Shown: piece by piece, positions 24,398 to 36,244 of the stretch
Position numbering within the stretch: position 1 is the first letter of the stretch
Layout: every line of letters starts with the position of its first letter
NCBI RefSeq assembly: GCF_010389155.1
Contig: NC_057762.1
Coordinates: 11,023,513 to 11,087,512 of the forward strand
Direction of reading: 5' to 3'
Source of the DNA: Erigeron canadensis
Lineage: Eukaryota; Streptophyta; Magnoliopsida; Asterales; Asteraceae
Length of the DNA: 64,000 nt
Position numbers and translations under genes: made by a program
Notes under the pieces: model-generated
Database searches by the model: none
Told to the model about the DNA's origin: nothing
The model's input: the letters and a program-made list of their open reading frames with translations, nothing else

Positions 24398-27300
24398 TGT
24401 AACACCCGTCGTTTAAAAATATGGATTTCCAAAACTTTCACCTAACGGTATCAAAGAAAGCGGAATTAAACTTTAAAAGTCCAAACCAGCATAATCTGTT
24501 TGGTTTATTTATTAAATGGTGTGCCATATCATCAAAACAAATCTAAATGAAAATCCATCGGTTGCCCAACATTAAACAACCGACATTATAGTAAATACAA
24601 ATCATAAATATCTAAACATAAATCAACGTCTAATGCGGGTAGCCACTATGGGCAAACTACAGCCAGCTTCAAGATCATCTACTCATGCCTCACATCTTCT
24701 CACATATACCTGCTCACTATTGTTGGACCTGAGGGCACAACACATTTTAAAAGAGCAAGTGTTAGCTAATAAATTAGCTAAGTAAGATAACACATAGTTT
24801 ATAAAACGTTTGTCTATTTAAAACATTATATAAAAGTCATATTAAGTCGTTAAGGCACATATCATCAAACATATCATCTCACATACATATCATAGCATCA
24901 ACATCTTTCATATTAGGATGGGTCATCCTAAATGTGCCTAGTCATCTTTTGCATCTCCACATATCACATCTAAACATCTTTATAGTTGTGACAGTATTCA
25001 CGCATCTCATATAACATATGCATCATTATAAGTGTGACATAAGTCACACCCGACTGGATGGACAAACCTTAAGGTTGTACATCATTGTCATTAAGGAATG
25101 GTAAGCCAATCCAGGAGTAATCCGTATGTACATGACAAGTGGGCCGGGTCAGACCTCCCGTATTACTCTTCACATCTTTGACCATGTTGCAAGGAGCCAC
25201 CCGAGCAACTACATCTACGCAGCTGCCAGGCAAGGGCAGCTTTGGGGTAAGCTTAACACCTTCACATCTAAATTACGAGCTCGATTTCACAACTCATATG
25301 GTTTAGGTGTTTATACTACCTAAACAATTATCACATCTCATCTTTAAATGTGCACGTGTCATGGCAACTTAATAAGTCTAGTAAACTAGATGAACAAGCC
25401 ATGTAATCATGCACATTTCACATATCATCAACATATATCACATTTCAATTCATCTTAAGATATTACATATCATTTCATAGCATATCATTACATCTCATAT
25501 ATTGCACGATATTTCATAGCATGTCATTACATATCATCTTTCATTACATAACGTAGCTCATTACATAATGTATTTCATAACAACTCAAGCATTTCATATC
25601 ATATCATAACGTGTCATATCTATGGGGTAGCATTTCAGGCTTCAATATGCATATACATAGCCCATATTACCTCCCGTATAATCCCGAATACCCATAAGCA
25701 AACAAGATACCATTTGGGGAAGTTATTATATGAAAACTATGTTTTTGTTGAACCCTTAGCGTGTCAAAGTGGTGTATGTTATCTCGGAGAAGCATACAAC
25801 AAATGATAACGTAAGTTACCGAGCTTTGCAAGTATTCCCGACTACCTATAATCATTAAACGACCAATAAATGAGCTAACCAAAAACCCACTTATTTATGG
25901 TCATGAGTCATGTCTAAATACTTATATATATGACTCACAACAATGCTTGATACATCTGAGGTTCGTTTAATACTTAAGGGTTTACATAACTTGACGGAAC
26001 TTGACATTTACTCACTAAATTAACCTTTATAGAAACTTGACATCATCATCATCTTTTAAAAGCATTACCATTAGTAAGTAGACTCTCTCAGGATTCCGTA
26101 GATAGCTTATTTGTCAAAAACGGAGTTACGGTTCAAAAGTTATGGCCATTTGAAAATTCCGTCGCTATTGCATCGCAACTACCAAGTTACGTCGCAGCTA
26201 TATGTCACTGTTTTCTAGTTGCGCCGCAACTCGTCCCGATTCTGCACAAAACTCATTGTGTAACCTTCAAAACTTAACCAAACACACCCCAAACGACCCC
26301 AAACCTTATGAACGACTTTCGTACCTCAAAATTCATCATTTTAAAACCATAATGATGCAATGAAATCATTGATTAACCCCTACTTGATTTGCATCACAAT
26401 AACAAACATTTAAGGTTACTTGTGACATCCTTTATCAAAACCGGTACTTTATTATAGCCTCTAACTTAAATTCCAAATTTCTTGACTAGTCAATGTGCCT
26501 ATATAGTATAACAAGTGTAGAATTTTGGTGAATAAAATCAATAATTATCAAAGTAGTTTTCATAATTAATACAAGTAAAGAGAAGTTGTATTTCTATTAG
26601 AACTCTTGTTAAATTATATATTAATATATCCTAATTATACTCAAACTCTAAAACACTTATCCTTATAATAAACAAAGAATTATAACTTAATTAGAACTCT
26701 TGTCTTTAATAAATTATTGATTTTAATTTTAAACCAACTCAAATACTTCTCTCTACAAATATATATATACATTTTTAGTTACAAAAAAAAACTAAAACAA
26801 ATTTTCCCTTGTTGATGTTGCCATCAATCTACATGCCACCCCAAGAATCAAAGTTTCATAATCTATTTTAACAAAAGTATTAATCCTAAAGATCTCTTTA
26901 AGGAGTGATCATCAATCTTGGGGTAAATTACTTATCTTTTCTTTTCATATATATAACTATATTTTTTTTATTGATCTTTTGTTTATAAGTAGCCTATTTA
27001 ATGAATACATATTATGGCAAATTTATAATAATGAATTAAAGTTTTTTTTAGGGTTAAATCAAAAGCTTGAAGTATAAATCATATTAATGTTAAAACTCTA
27101 CGTATTTATTGTATCATAATAATTAATGTAATTAAAGAAATCCAATTATGAAGGCATAGAAATCATAATAATAGATGTAAATAGGTGTTGGAAAGATTTG
27201 AAAGTTTATACATGTATATTAGTTGTAGTAGTCTTTAAAACAATAAGTTTGAGTTATTTCATAATCTGGACAGATTCTGTTTATTAACTTTGAAAGGTCA

Positions 27301-29377
27301 TATCTTGGTCATGTAAGATGGTTAAGTCATGTTTTTGGTGTCTAAAATTAATTTCAGGAAGTCTACTTTCTGGTGGAAGTGGTTTCGTGTCAAAATATGA
27401 AGTTTAAGGTTGTCAAACGAATTTTATAACAAAACTGCGCAAAGTTGAGTTTTCAGAACGGATTTAGGTCGACTTCAAATAGTCATATCTTGGTCGATTT
27501 TATGAACTGGAAGATTATTTTTTTCCAGAAACATTTTTAAGATGTTAAAATTCTACAGTAAAAATTTGGATTTTTTTTGAAGCTTCGAAGGCCCTTAACT
27601 TTTATAAAACTTTTCTGCGCGCAAACAGTGAATTTATTAACTAGTCTGTAATTATCGAATTTTTAAAAATAGTTCAAGTACAAAATAAATTCTTTAAAAA
27701 TTCATTCAAGTATCTAACACATAAAAGTTACTGTGTTAAAAATTTAAGGACTTGGTTAGTTCGGGTGATCCAGAATAAAAATTGATAAAGTTACCAAAAA
27801 TTCCAGTGAATATGAGTTTGTAGAATTTAATCATAAATCATCAAGACAAATGCTCTATATTAAATTATACGACTTGTAACTTAATAAAATATGACAAATC
27901 ATTTTATGAATACTTTGAGTGTAGCCATATGTGTATTTCATCAAATGCGGGTTACAATGGACGGTTATTGACCATGTCCAATAATTGTAACTTGTACATG
28001 TATATGTTGTGTAGATTCCAGTGATCTTTTGGACTTTACACAACTGCTTGCTGATTGAGGTGAGTTTCGTGTCCCCTTTTTATTTTTATTTATTTGGGGG
28101 AAAATGATGCTCAAAACACTTTTCATTTCTTTACTAGTTGTGCCAAAACTTGTTTGTTTTCTTGGACAAATACGTGTAATTATGAAATGTGTATGCTAGC
28201 TTGTTTGTGTTGTAACTATGATGCAATAGATGTCTGTTGATATCTATTGAAGATTATTTGAAATCTATCGACCAACTATATACTCCAGCTGGTAGTTGTC
28301 GGTATTACAGTGTGTGATTGAGTTGTTGGCAGGAGTGATGGGGATTGTGTTGTTGGATAACTATGATGGCATTGATCAGTATTTGGATTGCATACAGGCT
28401 GCTACATGTTTATATTTACACTATTGTCCAAACCTCATATATCATGCACAACAAATTCACTTGTATTCCTTTAAACCTACGAACTCACCAACATTATGTT
28501 GACATTTTCGAGCATTCATTTTCAGGTAATAACAATGCTTAAGGAGACTGAGTATAAGGAATTTAGGAAGACCAGTAAAGAGATCCTTCATGGACTCCTA
28601 GATTGCATTTGAACATTCAATACTATTTGCCACTTCTTTTGCTATTTGAGGCGTGTTGCCTAGACTTATCCCGCTTGTGGGAATCACATTTATTTGGATT
28701 TCATTTAGTGTAACTCTATTATAAATTCCATGTGCTATGTTATTTCTTTTCGTCATATCCTACGATTCCGCCTAAGGTGGGGTGTGACATTACTGAATCG
28801 ATTCAAACGCATGATTTCGATATCAAACAACCCCCTATTGACTTAGACCAGATATGAATTGAAGCAAGGGATTGAAATGACATGAAATCAATGTAATAAT
28901 ACCTCAAATACCCGAAGATTACAATAAGGATGCAAACTGTGGATTAAAACCTCTTCAAATCACCAATAAACGATGAAATCAATCAAGAGAATGCTATGGG
29001 GCTAAAGAGGGCGGCTAGGGCTTCAAGAACAAGTATAATCTCTGTGTTTTTTTAGTCTAATGAAAGGTTAATTACCCCTTAACCTGTTTTTTAGATTAGC
29101 CCTATGTCAAAACTGGTCCCTAAGCTTCCAAATGACTCATATTAAGCTCAAAATACCTATAGAGAATACTTACAACACATAAAAAACTTCAAGCACCTTC
29201 AAAGGCATATAAATACACCTTAAACACATTAATACATCAATCATTAAGGCATTCAAGCCTAACACGTTTAACACATCAAACACATCTAAGCGTTAAATCT
29301 TCTAGAGACTTAACAGTCACGTGGTGTTGACTTAACGACTCAAGTCAACCGTTAATTAAATAGTTCGGGATGTTACA
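24398..29377 (-). repeat. Right (5') LTR of gypsy element 2, interrupted
   Basis: About 2.6 kb of LTR after removing the nested solo LTR and its duplicated TTACT. Sequence on both sides of the insertion continues the left LTR (AAGGTTAC|CGAATCGATT there). Confidence 0.85.
26421..28789 (+). mobile_element. Solo LTR nested in the right LTR of gypsy element 2
   Basis: 2369 bp, starting TGTGACATCCTTTATCAAAA and ending GGTGGGGTGTGACA. It is flanked by a perfect 5-bp duplication TTACT (26416-26420 and 28790-28794). The uninterrupted site is visible in the left LTR of the host element, which makes the ends certain. There is no coding region. The GTGAGTTT-rich segment near 28060 is common in long gypsy LTRs. 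Plus orientation is inferred from the GGGGTGTGACA end. Confidence 0.88.
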
Positions 29378-30113
29378 GATACACTGACCCTCTTATATTT
29401 AGCAGACAAAGTTGATTATATGGAGGTCCATATACACTGACCCTCTTATAATGACTCAAGTCAACCCGTTTTTTATCTCATGCACTATGATATTCACGTA
29501 GCTTATATAATGCAGAAGCTTAATATATAGACACACAGTTTATATAATGCAGAAGGTTAATATATATATATATATATACGCAGTTTATATAATGCAGAAG
29601 GTTAATATGTTTACTTTCTATATATTCATTAAGCGATATGATTATTCCTTTAATTTTAATGTTGTAGGTGCTTATGGATTTAGCGTTTAATGATGAACAA
29701 TTGGGTAGAACGAACACGGGTAAAATTCAGGCGTGGATGAGCACTTGCCGAAGGTTTATGCAAGTATTATCTTTAAATTACAACCGAGTATATTATGCTT
29801 GTTATAATACTTGCCCATATTTTAGAACTAAATATGTAATTTGCTTTAAGTTGGCAATGTAGCCGTTAAACTGAGTCATGTCAAGTATTTTGGTTGTTTA
29901 TAAACAGGTTGTTTGGATTAAAATAATTAGCAGGTCTTTATTATTGATATTACGACAAGGTCGTGCCAAAATTTCTAACTTTTTCATTGTGTCGTTTGAA
30001 ATAAATTAGTATTTGGCATTGTCGAATAAATATGTATTTACTGAATACATATTTATCTATAGAAAGTTAAATGAAGTTTTCTATCTAACAAAAAAAGGGC
30101 GTAACATAGCGTT

Positions 30114-30764
30114 ATCAGAGATTTATAAAGGTAAATGAAGATTTTTAAGAAATAAAGGTTGCTCTATTAATTTTCATTCATTTCCACATTAATTTTTTTT
30201 TTTTACAATGAGAAATACAACCCCTATTTATAGCCACATAAACTATCTCCTAGGAATTAACGAAATACAATAATAACATAAATAAAATATGTCATAGGCA
30301 AAGTACAACCACTAATTTATTAGTCAATAGGAAATGGACAGGCAAAGCTCCTAGAAAGATTCCTTCTGCACATGGTCCCACAAACCGTTAGGATTAATGT
30401 TGTCACATGTCCTTCCTTCTTCCTGTCAACAGCTGTGATTCCTTCTTAATTGGGCCCACAAACTTGGTTTGGGAACTGGAAACTAACATCTGGAGCTTCA
30501 ACTGGAGGCTGGACACTTGAGCATCCAATTGGAGACAAAACAGAAACCGGTCACTGGAGTGCTTCAGTGGAGAACTTTACTGACAGATGCCACTAGAGAC
30601 ATTATTCGTTCAGAATCTTCTTTCAATTCAGATAACCTCACCTCGTAAGCTCAGAAACTCCTATCAGTTCAGAACCTGACTTCAGTTCAGATGACTTCTT
30701 CGGTTCAACAGATTTACTCAGTTCACTGGTATTAGTCAGTTCAGTAAATCTGGACATTTCCGTA
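30114..30764 (-). mobile_element. 5' LTR copy of gypsy element 1
   Basis: Homologous to 11015-11785 in the same direction, with substitutions and several short deletions. Its left edge abuts the duplicated TAGCG of the solo LTR. Its right edge (CCGTA at 30764) corresponds to CCGCA at 11785. It closes the outermost layer of the nest. Confidence 0.65.
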
Positions 30765-33722
30765 TCAATTCTCGATAGGGGGCCTAAAATTTCAAATCAC
30801 ATTGGGCATCCGATTTTAGTCACCCACCAGTATTGCTTTATTCTACACATAATTAACCATTGTTACACACGTCCATTCTTAGGTGTCACTTGGCGGAAAG
30901 CTTTCATGTAAGGGTGTCGCCTTTACTCCATCATTTGACGTATATGCAAAAGACACACCCGGCCAATTAAACATACCTCAAAATTAAACCCACGGGTTTA
31001 ATATGCGGGAGAAGATATAGGTTTAAGTATATATATATATATATATATATATGAAGAAATATGAGAGACACAATTGTGGGTTTGATATTTTTTTTCCGAT
31101 TGATGCAACCAAAAGTTTCAAATTTTGACGCTACCAAGACTTGCCGACAAGAAAAGAAGGGGTACGTATTTTAAGAGGCTAATCAGACTATATATAATGT
31201 ACTATATATCGAGTTTCCAATTTTATCTTTATCCTTCAAAGATGTTACAAAATAAATTTCAATGTAGTATATCTACTTGTAAATGAACAAATTAAAGTAA
31301 TTTAAGTTAATAAATTCATCATAGTATTCCCATTTTACAATATCAAATGCTTCTATAAATAATAATTTTAATAATTAAATCGTTTTAATAAATAATATTT
31401 AGATTACAATACATTTCTATAACCTTTTGCATTAATTATCCTCGTAGTAAATTATGACGCAAGCTTAAGTGCTTAACTCCTTAACCAACCTTCGCAAGGC
31501 GCTCCAAGTGCAATGGAGATTATCGATCTAGCCATGGACCTTCATGATCGTCCAATTGACCCCGTTGAGTAAGTATTATCCTTATAATGAATGATTCAAT
31601 GTAAATCAAATGTAGTAATATATAGCTTTCTCATTTCTATTAACTTATCCTAACAATAACTTCTTTCTAGATAAATATGTATTTTAGTTGTGGATGGGAT
31701 CAGCAAGATCCATTTAAATGACGTAAAGCTTGATGACATACACTATTATAATTAATTATTATAATATAATAATTATTCCCATTCACATTTACGCACTCAA
31801 ACACGAAATCCCACGATAATACTTACACTATTTTATTGATTAAATAATACGAGTAAAACTTTCATAACTAATACGAGTACAATATATATACTTTAATTTA
31901 TACATGTTCACATACAAATTATTTAATTAATTTGTATCACAAATACCAGAGAATAAATAAGTTGCAAAATGTGCCCCTAAACTTTCTTGCATTTTCTAGA
32001 TGTTAGATTCATGTGCCTTGATCACTTGAAATGAAGTTCTCTTGACGATTATACTTAAAATGAACAATAACGTTAACTGAACGGTGCTTGCAACGTTTCA
32101 GAAACCAACGTATCACAAATTATCACAACCTATTCATATATTTATTAAATAGTTACAATCCATTTCAGAAGAAGCTGAACCTAATCGAGAGCCTAAAGTG
32201 GGTACTTACTATGGAATATTCGACTAATGAAAAACGTGAGTAGCTTATGCAAATTAAACCCTAAGATTCAACAAGAAACTTTGAAGATTCAAGAGTCACC
32301 AAAGCAAATAGAATTAGCCAAAACGTTCAAGTTCTTTCAAATGACAATTTTAGATGGTTTGAGTAAAATTTATAAATAAAGACTCAAAGAGTACAACCAA
32401 AGTCGTGGCTCAAGACAGCCTCAAGTATTTTTTCACCAAGATGAAGACGAGGACGAGGAATTAATAGTGTGTTTTTATATGTTAATATAATTTCTTTCCA
32501 ATGTAATGTTTTTATCATTAATGTAATCCATGTTAAAAGAATTATAAATGTAATGTTGTTAATTTATAAATGTGTGTTATTTTAGTTATTCTGCTAAAAC
32601 AAATTGAAAAAAAATGAAAAATAGAGTGACGAGGTTTTTGCTACATATCTTTTGGGGGGGGGGGAAATTGTCGAGGGACTTTTTAAAGACGTTTAATACA
32701 TAGTTACTATACATAAACAAGATCGAAGACTTTTGCCACAATCAAAGTCCAAGTGGGGCGTACACTAAACTCGAGGTTCTAGTTGAACTGCCCTCATTAG
32801 ACACATTAACTTGTGTTCACATGGTACAATAGTAAACAAATTGGCTACTGTTGAATTTTTACGAACAATTGAATTTATTACATTTTGTTGAGTGACTAAT
32901 ATACAACTATGGAATGCTATCTTTTATCGTAAATAATTAATTTGTATGGGGTTCGCTAAATACAATCTTTTGTGTTTAAGGTGTATAAATTGTTTGTACA
33001 TTTATCATGAAAATCAGGGGCAGACTTTTAATATGGAAGATACAAGTTTATTATGCACGTTAAATACAACCTTTATGGCTTTATTTAGCATTTCCCAGTT
33101 TGTATTGTAGATTTAAATTATCCCAGTGAAGTAACTGAGATGTCATTTCTTTTAATTCAAAATAATTTATATGAGGTATGTAGGTTTTTTTCTTATATTT
33201 ATATGTATGCATCAATAATTTTAAATTAGAAGGATAGCCGCGTAATGCATCGACAATAATTATAATCAGTGGTGTTGATTGCAACTGTGTTGACGACTAC
33301 GATCGGCGGAAATGGAGTAACGATGTGGTTTTTAACATAAACGTAATTGGTGTAAAACAGAATAATGTAATTATTTTAAAAGTGAAGAAATATGTATTGT
33401 AAATAATTTCAATATTAATTGGAAATATACATACTATATCAAGACTGTTTACATCTCAATTTTTTTCATACGCCGTCAAAAACGATATTAAAACTCAAAA
33501 TCTATGAAAAATGACATTCAAAGTTACTTTTTGTAATGGTGAGCTGGAGGTTAATTGGACAAAATCACTAAATCATATTAAAGATCGTTAAGAATCGTGT
33601 ACACATAGTGTTTATTGTAAACAAATCAATATTTAAAAGCCAACCCAAATGTAATAACCTTGACGTGTTCTAATTTAGCAAGTCGTAATTAAAAGCCATC
33701 CAATATTCCCATGTGATAACCA
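30765..33722. other. AT-rich intergenic with simple repeats
   Basis: No gene could be supported. It holds an (AT)n run at about 31027-31052 and a G-run near 32655. A short frame at 31513-31572 (MEIIDLAMDLHDRPID) ends at once and I could not extend it across an intron. Confidence 0.4.
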
Positions 33723-33772
33723 TTGACTTTGACTTGTTCTATTATCGAACTTCCCCTCGACTTATATAAATA
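33723..33772 (+). promoter_or_regulatory. Promoter of gene C: tandem W-boxes and TATA box
   Basis: Two adjacent TTGACT hexamers at 33723-33734 and TATATAAATA at 33763-33772, 28 bp apart. The start codon is 78 bp beyond the TATA box. The layout matches gene A. Confidence 0.62.
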
Positions 33773-33849
33773 GACACTCTCATTTAGTACTACAAAACCA
33801 ATCTCATTTCTACAAATCAAAGCCGAAAACATTCTTAATCTATCGAAGA

Positions 33850-34398
33850 ATGAATTCCAATGATTACTCGGCACCCCCATCTTTCTCATCTGGCAATTTG
33901 AGAAGTAACGAGCCATGGTTCGCGACATACGATCAATCCACGGGTCACAATAATCCAACACAACCTCCTTCTATTTCATCCGCGGGTTTAAGGAATTTCC
34001 AACGAAATGTCCTAACAGATAACGCGGCCGAGGATTATAACGGTCAAGCACCATCGTATTCGGCTTTTCAGCATGGTGTGGGGAATTCGATTAATCAATT
34101 CACAAATGAGAATGGCTACTACCGTGGGGGATATAAAACCAATGATGGTGTTCAAGCACCGGATTTTGATGCTTTCGAGCGCCAGAATAATTCTGGCACT
34201 ACTGGGTTTAATGTTTACAATGGGTACGAGCAAGCGCCGTCGTATTCGGGTGTGGCTCCACGAAATCCGTCGATTCCTGGAGTAGTACCGAATAATATGA
34301 ATATGAATCTTGGTGACAATGTGGGAATTAGTCTGGTGGGAAGGAACTTCCAGCGTGCAAAGCTCATGGAATTGTACAAGGATAGAGATATGTTTTGA
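33850..34398 (+). CDS. Gene C: small PxS-repeat protein with C-terminal GISLVGRNF signature, unknown function
   Basis: A single-exon gene for 182 aa with no cysteine, signal peptide or membrane segment. PxS cores lie at residues 9 (APPSFSSG), 39 (QPPSISSAG), 67 (GQAPSYSAF), 103 (VQAPDFDAF) and 129 (EQAPSYSGV), about 26-36 aa apart. The signature VGISLVGRNF is at 158-167, followed by a charged tail ending DRDMF. Blocks 2-5 match gene A in the same order: SISSAGLRN with TISNVGTRN, APDFDAF with APNFDGL, and APSYSGVAPRN with APGISGQARPN. Asn, Gly, Ser, Pro and Tyr dominate, so the protein is probably disordered. Promoter elements are well placed. Function unknown; a stress-linked role is inferred only from the W-boxes. 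Confidence 0.75.
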   Translation: MNSNDYSAPPSFSSGNLRSNEPWFATYDQSTGHNNPTQPPSISSAGLRNFQRNVLTDNAAEDYNGQAPSYSAFQHGVGNSINQFTNENGYYRGGYKTNDGVQAPDFDAFERQNNSGTTGFNVYNGYEQAPSYSGVAPRNPSIPGVVPNNMNMNLGDNVGISLVGRNFQRAKLMELYKDRDMF

Positions 34399-35669
34399 TC
34401 GAATATTGTTCCATCAAAATGTTTTTAATTAAATCGATATTTCCATTTGTACGTTTTTTAAAACCCGTGTGTTGTAAAATCCTGCAAAAATAAACAAACG
34501 ATTAACTCATATTTTAATGACGACCGCGACCGACCTCCTTCCATTTTCAATTTATCAAATTAATTTCTCATTTTCATTTCTTTAATATGTAAAAGCCTGG
34601 AACAAAAAAAAAAGTGTGTGATTCGGTCGTTCTATAAGTAGTGTACATGTACACCTCACAAATTAGGAATGCATCACCATCAAGTTTGTCGTCTTGTAAA
34701 TCACAAAAAAAAAAATGCAAAAACGACTAATAAGGTGTGAATATATATATGTCTCAACTTGTATGAAATTTGCTATTAAAAAAAGAAAACCTATATGAAA
34801 TAAGTTTGTTTATATAAAATACATGTAATTGTTAAATACTTTAATTCTATTCTAAGACTTTTGAATTGGAGTTCGATGTGGATGATGAACATGGGATTCC
34901 ATGGACATTCATGATCACCTTCAGGCACCACAAAGAATTCTACCTTAATAATTAAGACCCTCACATTAGATCAGGAGTTTGGTTTCTCATGTATCTTTCG
35001 TACGTTTGAATAGGCTGGTTGTCAATAGCATTCATCGAACTGTTGGTATGTGTTGGGAAAATTGGTTATTGAAGTCTAGACTAGACTCGAATGTAAAAAG
35101 TAAGATTTTGGGGTACTCGAATGATGGATTTAATGTGGAAATGCAGAATGCTCTAATACACTCTCTTTTTTCGGTCTTTTTATTAATTTGTCGTCTATTC
35201 TCCTTAATCATAATGTTCATTTATATTGTTGACTATTGTGATTCTTATGGTTAATTCAAAATCAAATTTATTACAATTATCATGATATTTTTAAAAAGTT
35301 TTCAAGACACATGTCTTTAGACTGCAGTTATATGAAGTCATGTAGACATCTGCCTTTAGAATATTTCGAACAACAAATTCATAGAAGTAAACATGGGAGA
35401 GTTGAGACTCTTCCATTCGTCATAATCATCAATCACATAATGTGTAGATTTTCTAGGAGAGTGTAGGCGTGGAAGAACAGTATAGGAAATAAAGTGTGTA
35501 AAAAGTCAGTTTTTGCTTATAATTCTTAATTTCTCATAATGTTAGAAAAATAAAAAAGCAGCCCAGTCTCTTTATGTGATAAAAAAAATGAAGTCCAAAG
35601 ATTAATGAGCCTAAGATGAATGTAGTTAAGGGTTGTAGGTCATTGCCTAGCCCAAATGGCTATTGAACT
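34399..35669. other. AT-rich intergenic downstream of gene C
   Basis: A 91-codon frame at 34979-35254 has no family match by eye, a hydrophobic end and no paralogue in the window, so I leave it uncalled. Otherwise nothing is recognised. Confidence 0.4.
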
Positions 35670-35834
35670 GGAGATGAGAATCCTCTAAAGTTGGTTTCAA
35701 CTTTACACTAATAAAGTTGAAATCATATTGACCCTTGAATTAAAATCAAGAGTTAAGATTTAAAAATCATCATTGAATCTTAACCCTTAATTTTATTTTA
35801 AAAAGTTGATGTTAACTTGAGGGTATCTCAATCC
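35670..35834. mobile_element. MITE, about 165 bp
   Basis: Ends are imperfect inverted repeats: GGAGATGAGAATCCTCTAAA at the left, and at the right in reverse GGATTGAGATACCCTCAAG. The interior also folds back (GTTGAAAC...GTTTCAAC and a TTAAGATT pair). A possible 9-bp duplication (ATTGAACTG and ATTAGACAG) is weak. Confidence 0.5.
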
Positions 35835-36244
35835 ATTAGACAGGCTCCATATGATATATTTAAATTTTATACCTATTCGTGCATGTGATTTTTGAAACCA
35901 AATTTTGTAAAGGTTTCGACTAAACCAACATTCAAAATTTGTTAAATCACATTCACGAACTAATATGCAATTTATTTAAATCCTATTTAGAGAAAACAGT
36001 ATAGTACGACAACGTTAATTAGCGATATTTACTAGCTGTTCTGTCAACAATTATTTGTGTCGCGACAAGATTAATACTTTTAACATCATCCATCCGGCCT
36101 ATGGGCATGCTGGGCTTAAGCCCATAACAATACATGGATTAGAGGCAACAAAATTTTAATCCAAGTTATTATATACTAGGCTATGTTTTAGTTCATTTGC
36201 TACTTAGCCCATTCAATAGGTTTAAACATTAAAAATATAGATCT

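Larger units (their letters stand above)
17968..29377 (-). mobile_element. Ty3/gypsy element 2, full length with both LTRs
   Basis: Two LTRs of about 2.6 kb, starting TGTAACACCCGTCGTTTAAA and ending TTCGGGATGTTA[CG]A, flank a 3.8-kb internal region. The target duplication GATAC is perfect (17963-17967 and 29378-29382). The polypurine tract adjoins the left LTR and the primer-binding site adjoins the right LTR, so the element runs on the minus strand. The coding region is badly decayed. The right LTR contains a nested solo LTR (26421-28789). Confidence 0.85.
16222..30106 (-). mobile_element. Solo LTR (about 2.47 kb) split by a nested element
   Basis: It begins TGTAACACCCCGAATTTCGC at 16222 and ends GGGCGTAACA at 30106. 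It is flanked by TAGCA (16217-16221) and TAGCG (30107-30111), a 5-bp duplication with one change. The middle, 17968-29382, is a later gypsy insertion with its own duplication. Without that, 1746 + 724 bp remain and no internal coding sequence is seen, so this is best read as a solo LTR lying inside gypsy element 1. Orientation is inferred from the CACCCCG-type end. Confidence 0.6.

Noticed and set aside
29668..29862. 64-codon plus-strand frame
   Set aside because: Lies inside the 16222-30106 LTR, has no domain and is not matched elsewhere.
30112..30120. TTATCAGAG resembling a plus-strand Met-tRNA primer-binding site after an LTR
   Set aside because: The following sequence aligns with the gypsy 1 LTR, and the left copy has ATCAAAG at this point, so the match is probably chance.
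31513..31572. Short exon MEIIDLAMDLHDRPID with a nearby GTAAGT-like donor
   Set aside because: No matching downstream exon could be read, and the frame stops at once.
33689..33961. 90-codon minus-strand frame over the gene C start
   Set aside because: Antisense shadow overlapping the promoter and start of gene C.
34979..35254. 91-codon plus-strand frame downstream of gene C
   Set aside because: No recognisable motif, no paralogue in the window, hydrophobic AT-rich composition.
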